NCBI GenBank assembly: GCA_964558655.1
Contig: CAZLEX010000022.1
Span: 1-27,133, forward strand
DNA from: RGIG6353 sp964558655
GTDB taxonomy: Bacteria > Bacillota > Clostridia > Oscillospirales > SIG627
Length of the DNA stretch: 27,133 bases
Direction: 5' to 3'
Part shown: one piece after another, positions 23,851 through 27,133 of the stretch
Layout: every line of letters starts with the position of its first letter
How positions within the stretch are numbered: the stretch's first letter is position 1
Program-made: the position numbers and the translations under genes
The notes under the pieces: model-generated
What the model was told of the DNA's origin: nothing
What the model saw: the letters and a program-made list of their open reading frames with translations, nothing else
Database searches by the model: none

Positions 23851-24393
23851 ATGAGTAAAAAAATTTTGGTTTTATCGGGAAGTCCGAGAAATAAAGGAAA
23901 TTCCGATATTTTGTGCGATGAATTTATTAAAGGTGCTATTGACGGCGGAAATGAAGTCGAGAAAATTCGTGTAAGTACAAAGACGGTTGCTCCTTGTCTG
24001 GCATGTTATCATTGTCGCGATAATGGCGGTAAGTGTGTACACAAAGACGATATGGCACAAATTTTGCAAAAAATGATAGATGCAGATGTTTTGGTGCTTG
24101 CAAGTCCGGTTTATTTTTATTCTATCGATGCACAGCTTAAAGCGGTTATCGATCGTACAGTTGCGAGATGGCTTGAGGTAAAAAATAAAGATTTTTATTA
24201 TATTGTGACGATGGCAGATGAAGAGTTAACTTCGGCAGACACGACGCTTGCCTGTTTCCGAGGATATGCCGATTGTGTCGAAGGTGCAGTCGAAAAAGGC
24301 ATTATAATAGGTAACGGCGTATATAATTCAGGAGAAATAGAGAAAAACACCGAGCTTTTGAACAAAGCTTATTTTATGGGGAAGAATTGTTGA
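23851..24393 (+). CDS. Flavodoxin-fold NAD(P)H-dependent oxidoreductase, iron-sulfur flavoprotein-like
   Basis: The 180-residue protein starts KKILVLSGSPRNKGNSD, the FMN phosphate-binding loop of the NADPH-dependent FMN reductase family. A compact cysteine cluster PCLACYHCRDNGGKC (C-x2-C-x2-C-x6-C, about residues 50-63) resembles the motif that holds a 4Fe-4S cluster in Isf-type flavoproteins, so an FMN plus Fe-S electron carrier is possible. SPVYFYSIDAQLKAVIDR is the other family block. The frame is open to 23788, but ATG 23851 begins at the natural beta strand; its ribosome binding site (GGTGATG) is modest, consistent with coupling to the upstream reductase. Confidence 0.85.
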   Translation: MSKKILVLSGSPRNKGNSDILCDEFIKGAIDGGNEVEKIRVSTKTVAPCLACYHCRDNGGKCVHKDDMAQILQKMIDADVLVLASPVYFYSIDAQLKAVIDRTVARWLEVKNKDFYYIVTMADEELTSADTTLACFRGYADCVEGAVEKGIIIGNGVYNSGEIEKNTELLNKAYFMGKNC

Positions 24394-24512
24394 ATTTTTT
24401 AAATCTTCGTTTTTGCAAAATTTCGCAATTGTAAATCATCCTTATGCGAAAGTACCGCAATATTGACGCAAGCACAAAATTATTTTTAAAGGGAAATAAT
24501 AATATACAAAAA

Positions 24513-24580
24513 AGCATTGCGGGACAAGTCTTTTGTCCTCAACTCTATGTTTGTATTTATATACCCCGCCGCAAAATGCT
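24513..24580. other. Intergenic imperfect inverted repeat with internal hairpin
   Basis: The 278-base gap between the flavoprotein gene and rplA (24394-24671) holds no ORF. It contains AGCATTGCGG (24513-24522) pairing with CCGCAAAATGCT (24569-24580) with a two-base bulge, and an inner hairpin GGACAA/TTGTCC (24522-24538). On the minus strand the outer stem ends in a T6 run, so it could be a second terminator for the rplA transcript, a small RNA, or a remnant of a short repeat element. Confidence 0.35.
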
Positions 24581-24607
24581 ATTACAAGTATTTTTTTCTT
24601 CATGATA

Positions 24608-24645
24608 AAAAAATTCTCATTCGTTAATACGAATGAGAATTTTTT
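24608..24645. terminator. Bidirectional terminator after rplA
   Basis: A 17-bp stem (24608-24624 with 24629-24645) closes a TAAT loop; the outer six pairs are A-T, giving U-runs on both strands. It lies 27 bases after the rplA stop and ends the rpmG-rplA operon before rplJ-rplL could follow. Confidence 0.88.
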
Positions 24646-24671
24646 AATGTTATATTAAGCGTAAAATCCAA

Positions 24672-25364
24672 TTAACCGAGTTTAGCTGAATTAACTTTGA
24701 TACCGGGTCCCATTGTAGAAGCTACTACACAGCTCTTAACATACTGACCTTTAGCGGCAGCAGGTTTTGCTTTGATAATAGCACCCATTATGGCTTCAAA
24801 GTTTTCGGCAAGTTTTTCTGTTCCGAAGGATGCCTTACCAATAGGACAGTGAATGATGTTCGATTTGTCAAGACGGTATTCGACTTTACCTGCTTTGGCA
24901 TCTGTAACAGCCTTCGCAACATCTGTTGTAACGGTTCCGGCTTTCGGGTTAGGCATAAGTCCTTTAGGACCGAGAACTTTACCCAAACGACCGATAACTC
25001 CCATCATGTCCGGTGTGGCAATGATGACATCATAATCAAACCAGTTCTCTGTTTGTATCTTCTGAACGAGATCCTCGGCACCTACATAATCGGAACCTGC
25101 AGCCTCGGCAGCTTTTGCAAAATCGCCTTTTGCAAAAACGAGTGTACGGACGGTCTTACCTGTACCGTTGGGAAGAACTACCGCACCTCTGACCTGCTGG
25201 TCAGCGTGTCTCGAGTCAACACCGAGACGAACATGTATTTCAATTGTTTCATCAAATTTAGCTTTTGCGGTTTTGCAAACAAGCTCACAAGCCTCGTTTA
25301 CATCATAAAGCTTTGCCTTTTCTACAAGCTTTGCACTTTCTTGATAATTTTTTCCTCTAAACAT
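24672..25364 (-). CDS. rplA: 50S ribosomal protein L1
   Basis: L1 binds 23S rRNA at the E-site stalk and represses its own mRNA. The 230-residue sequence has the family blocks FDETIEIHVRLGVDSRHADQQVRG, VVLPNGTGKTVRTLVFAKGD, IATPDMMGVIGRLGKVLGPKGLMPNPKAGTVT and VEYRLDKSNIIHCPIGK. GGAGGG lies upstream of ATG 25364, 15 bases after rplK. A probable L1-binding hairpin precedes rplK, so L1 likely controls both genes. Confidence 0.97.
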   Translation of the reverse strand: MFRGKNYQESAKLVEKAKLYDVNEACELVCKTAKAKFDETIEIHVRLGVDSRHADQQVRGAVVLPNGTGKTVRTLVFAKGDFAKAAEAAGSDYVGAEDLVQKIQTENWFDYDVIIATPDMMGVIGRLGKVLGPKGLMPNPKAGTVTTDVAKAVTDAKAGKVEYRLDKSNIIHCPIGKASFGTEKLAENFEAIMGAIIKAKPAAAKGQYVKSCVVASTMGPGIKVNSAKLG

Positions 25365-25379
25365 TGTTCCAACCCTCCC

Positions 25380-25805
25380 TTAGTCTTCAACTGTAACGCC
25401 CATGCTGCGTGCGGTACCGGCAATCATGCTGATTGCCGAATCAAGCGAAATAGCGTTAAGGTCGGGAAGTTTTTGTTCTGCAATTTTTTGAATCTGTTCA
25501 CGGGTAAGTTTTGCAACTTTTGTTTTGTTGGGAACGCCCGAACCGGACTCGATACCGCAAGCTTTTTTGATAAGAACGGCTACCGGCGGAGTCTTTGTGA
25601 TAAACGAGAAAGAGCGGTCTGCATAAACCGTAATAACAACGGGAATGATGAGTCCCATATCATTTTTCGTACGCTCGTTAAATTCCTTTGTGAAGCTGGG
25701 AATACTAAGACCGTACTGACCAAGTGCGGGACCTACAGGGGGACCGGGCATTGCCTTACCTGCGGGGATCTGTAACTTTACATATCCGATAATTTTCTTT
25801 GCCAT
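25380..25805 (-). CDS. rplK: 50S ribosomal protein L11
   Basis: L11 forms the base of the GTPase-associated stalk. The 141-residue sequence begins MAKKIIGYVKLQIPAGKA and contains PPVGPALGQYGLSIPSFTKEFN, FITKTPPVAVLIKKA and the C-terminal RNA-binding region ending MIAGTARSMGVTVED. The frame is open to 25892, but ATG 25805 has GGAGGTG ten bases upstream and gives the family N-terminus. Intact. Confidence 0.97.
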   Translation of the reverse strand: MAKKIIGYVKLQIPAGKAMPGPPVGPALGQYGLSIPSFTKEFNERTKNDMGLIIPVVITVYADRSFSFITKTPPVAVLIKKACGIESGSGVPNKTKVAKLTREQIQKIAEQKLPDLNAISLDSAISMIAGTARSMGVTVED

Positions 25806-25823
25806 TTTTAAATACACCTCCAT

Positions 25824-25856
25824 GTGGTAATAAATTCGGGACTTTGTCCCTCCCAC
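25824..25856 (-). promoter_or_regulatory. L1-binding leader hairpin upstream of rplK (autoregulation site)
   Basis: The minus strand reads GTGG-GA-GGGAC-AAA-GTCCC-GAATTTATTA-CCAC. A four-pair outer helix and a five-pair inner helix are joined by an asymmetric internal loop (GA against ten bases). This matches the L1 mimic of its 23S rRNA site found before rplKA in other bacteria. The hairpin ends a few bases before the AGGAGG ribosome binding site of rplK, where bound L1 would block translation. Confidence 0.7.
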
Positions 25857-25911
25857 TGATTCCTGCACGGCTTTTGCCAATGGCTCGGACAAAAAGCTTA
25901 AAATACAGGAT

Positions 25912-25940
25912 TTATTAAAGCATTAACGCGTTAATAACAA
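25912..25940 (-). promoter_or_regulatory. Candidate internal promoter in the nusG-rplK gap
   Basis: On the minus strand TTGTTA (25940-25935) and TAATAA (25917-25912) are 17 bases apart. The spacer contains a perfect 14-bp palindrome ATTAACGCGTTAAT (25922-25935). The hexamers are only moderate matches and the region is AT-rich. Confidence 0.3.
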
Positions 25941-25943
25941 AAA

Positions 25944-26468
25944 TCAGATTTTTTTAATGTCAGACGAGTCGAGCTCCAAAGCCGAATCACGCCCTGCCAT
26001 ATTGACAAGCAACTTGACTTTTTTCAAGTCTTCCGAAATTTCAAGCACTTTTCCGGAAGAAATAATTCCGGCAAAAGGACCGCCTGTTATTTCAACTGTG
26101 TCTCCGACAACGAAATCAAGAGACTTTGTACCGGTTTCAACACCGAGTGCTTCCACTTCTTCATCAAGCAGAACGACCGGTTCGGAACCGGGACCGACAA
26201 AACCTGTTACACCGGTAGTATTGCGTACCACATGCCAACTTTCATCGTTCATTTTCATTTTAACAAGGACATAACTCGGAAAGAGTTTATGCTCTTCTTT
26301 TTTTCCGTCTTCGGTTTCCACAACCTCGACAGGAACTCGAATCGCCTCAATGAGATGACCGAGATTACGGTTCTCGACTATCTTTTCAAGATTTGCTGCA
26401 ACTTTGTTTTCATATCCCGAATAGGTATGAACCACATACCAATGCGGAGTGTTGTTTTCCTGAAGCAT
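25944..26468 (-). CDS. nusG: Transcription termination/antitermination factor NusG
   Basis: NusG binds RNA polymerase and modulates elongation and pausing. The 174-residue protein has the NGN domain (WYVVHTYSGYENKVAANLE near the start, KLFPSYVLVKM, VVRNTTGVTGFVG) and a C-terminal KOW domain (about 120-174, VGDTVEITGGPFAGI). The KOW part reads GGPFAGIISSGKVLEI, somewhat divergent from the usual GPFADFEGVV, but the domain looks complete. It lies eleven bases after secE, the classic secE-nusG arrangement. Confidence 0.96.
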   Translation of the reverse strand: MLQENNTPHWYVVHTYSGYENKVAANLEKIVENRNLGHLIEAIRVPVEVVETEDGKKEEHKLFPSYVLVKMKMNDESWHVVRNTTGVTGFVGPGSEPVVLLDEEVEALGVETGTKSLDFVVGDTVEITGGPFAGIISSGKVLEISEDLKKVKLLVNMAGRDSALELDSSDIKKI

Positions 26469-26479
26469 TACGCCCTCCG

Positions 26480-26692
26480 TTATTTAGCGAAAAGCTTGAC
26501 TATGAGATCAAGCAACGCTTTGAAACCGATGTCAAGACCGAGAATAATCGCTGCGGATACGGCTACATATAGTGTCGCAACAACAGTATTCTTAATGACA
26601 TCTTTCTTCGGAGTCCAGACAATGTTTTTCATTTCGCGCTTGCAATCTTTGAAAAAGCCGAAAATTTTGTTGGATTTTTTTTCTTCTGCCAT
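26480..26692 (-). CDS. secE: Preprotein translocase subunit SecE
   Basis: SecE clamps SecY in the protein-export channel. The 70-residue protein is the short Gram-positive form with one membrane helix (about residues 37-60) preceded by the conserved amphipathic segment FKDCKREMKNIVWTPKKDVIKNT. GGAGGG lies upstream of ATG 26692. It is situated between rpmG and nusG as in most Firmicutes. Confidence 0.95.
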   Translation of the reverse strand: MAEEKKSNKIFGFFKDCKREMKNIVWTPKKDVIKNTVVATLYVAVSAAIILGLDIGFKALLDLIVKLFAK

Positions 26693-26724
26693 GTCAATCC
26701 CTCCTGAAATTTAGTGATTGTAAC

Positions 26725-26874
26725 TTACTTTGTTTCTCTGTGAAGAGTATGTTTTCGGCAGAAACGGCAGAACTTTTTCATTTCAAGTCTGTCAGGGTCA
26801 TTTTTCTTATTCTTGACCGTATCATAGTTTCTTTGCTTGCATTCACTGCAGGCGAGTGTGATTTTTACTCTCAT
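26725..26874 (-). CDS. rpmG: 50S ribosomal protein L33, zinc-binding form
   Basis: The 49-residue protein begins MRVKITLACSEC and ends CRFCRKHTLHRETK; two CxxC pairs (CSEC, CRFC) mark the zinc-containing L33 paralogue. The frame is open to 26943, but GGAGGTG lies six bases before ATG 26874 and gives the family N-terminus, so the upstream extension is dropped. It is the first gene of the rpmG-secE-nusG-rplK-rplA operon. Confidence 0.96.
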   Translation of the reverse strand: MRVKITLACSECKQRNYDTVKNKKNDPDRLEMKKFCRFCRKHTLHRETK

Positions 26875-26955
26875 ATCGGCACCTCCGTTATTATTTGCGA
26901 AAAATCGCGCCTCCCTCTTGACGAATTTGCACAATTCACCCATAGAGGTAGTAGT

Positions 26956-26984
26956 ATAATATCACAATTTTTATTGAATGTCAA
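26956..26984 (-). promoter_or_regulatory. Sigma-A promoter of the rpmG-secE-nusG-rplKA operon
   Basis: TTGACA (26984-26979) and TATTAT (26961-26956) on the minus strand are separated by 17 bases, with about 80 bases of leader before rpmG. Near-consensus, as expected for a highly expressed operon. Confidence 0.82.
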
Positions 26985-27044
26985 GTTTTTTTGCCTTTAT
27001 TTGAAAAAAATTATAAATTACGATATATTTTTTGTAAAAAGCAC

Positions 27045-27073
27045 TTGACTTTTTGAAAATCCTATGATATCAT
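27045..27073 (+). promoter_or_regulatory. Promoter of the right-edge tRNA
   Basis: TTGACT (27045-27050) and TATCAT (27068-27073) are separated by 17 bases, about 34 bases before the tRNA 5' end. A GCGTC/GACGC mini-hairpin lies in the precursor leader. Confidence 0.7.
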
Positions 27074-27106
27074 ATACAAGCGTCGGAGACGGACGCACTG
27101 GCAAAT

Positions 27107-27133
27107 GGCGGAATAGCTCAGTTGGCTAGAGCA
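27107..27133 (+). tRNA. 5' part of a tRNA, cut by the window edge
   Basis: GGCGGAA acceptor strand, T8-A9, and a complete D arm GCTC-AGTTGGCTA-GAGC are present, then the window ends before the anticodon. The start resembles elongator tRNA-Met of Clostridia, but the identity cannot be read from this fragment. Confidence 0.85.

Noticed and set aside
24849..25775. 308-codon open frame on the plus strand across rplA and rplK
   Set aside because: It is antisense to two certain ribosomal protein genes, cysteine- and asparagine-rich in an unnatural way, and has no recognisable domain.
26875..26943. 23-residue N-terminal extension of L33
   Set aside because: GGAGGTG lies inside it, six bases before ATG 26874, which gives the standard 49-residue protein.

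Overview
The window looks like chromosome of a low-GC Gram-positive of the class Clostridia. The evidence is a PolC-type replicative polymerase, an LtaS-like lipoteichoic acid synthase, a zinc-type L33, strong GGAGG ribosome binding sites, sigma-A promoters (TTGACA-17-TATAAT) and the MEP isoprenoid genes embedded in the pyrH-frr-uppS-cdsA operon. I cannot name the genus. Most genes are intact housekeeping genes; the decayed ones lie in two accessory patches.

Layout. (1) 1-3310, minus strand: an accessory block with a phospholipase D-like fragment and an SNF2-type helicase, which read as one protein cut by a single in-frame TAA, followed by the first codons of another gene at the window edge. 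(2) 3422-5018, minus strand: nadE behind a YitT-family membrane protein. (3) 5167-5658, plus strand: a SLOG/YpsA-like gene that converges on polC across a strong two-way terminator. (4) 5772-16370, minus strand: the core operon pyrH-frr-uppS-cdsA-dxr-rseP-ispG-polC. Start/stop overlaps and short gaps suggest translational coupling. It joins UMP kinase, ribosome recycling, undecaprenyl-PP and CDP-diacylglycerol synthesis, two MEP-pathway steps, intramembrane proteolysis and replication. (5) 16510-17424, minus strand: metA, whose active-site residue Glu111 predicts acetyl-CoA use; it is divergent from an LtaS-like gene (17557-19446, plus). Their two promoters are back to back.

(6) 19593-20967: a small decayed patch with a frameshifted short gene on the minus strand and a divergent AraC-family regulator carrying two frameshifts. 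(7) 21027-21100, minus strand: tRNA-Gln(CUG). (8) 21218-22889, plus strand: a consensus promoter, a single-aptamer glycine riboswitch with an upstream hairpin and a terminator-like platform, then an alanine/glycine:cation symporter. The riboswitch and transporter form a glycine-responsive uptake unit. (9) 22953-24393, plus strand: an aldo/keto reductase and a flavodoxin-fold oxidoreductase. (10) 24672-26874, minus strand: rpmG-secE-nusG-rplK-rplA, driven by a consensus promoter. An L1-binding-like hairpin precedes rplK, and a terminator follows rplA instead of rplJ-rplL. (11) The right edge has the 5' part of a plus-strand tRNA with its own promoter.

I found no CRISPR array, insertion sequence, integrase or clearly new multi-gene system. 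The best leads are the stop-split PLD-helicase with its truncated neighbour, the regulatory RNAs, and a palindrome inside a candidate promoter in the nusG-rplK gap. No stretch over 300 bases lacks an annotated gene, pseudogene or RNA element.
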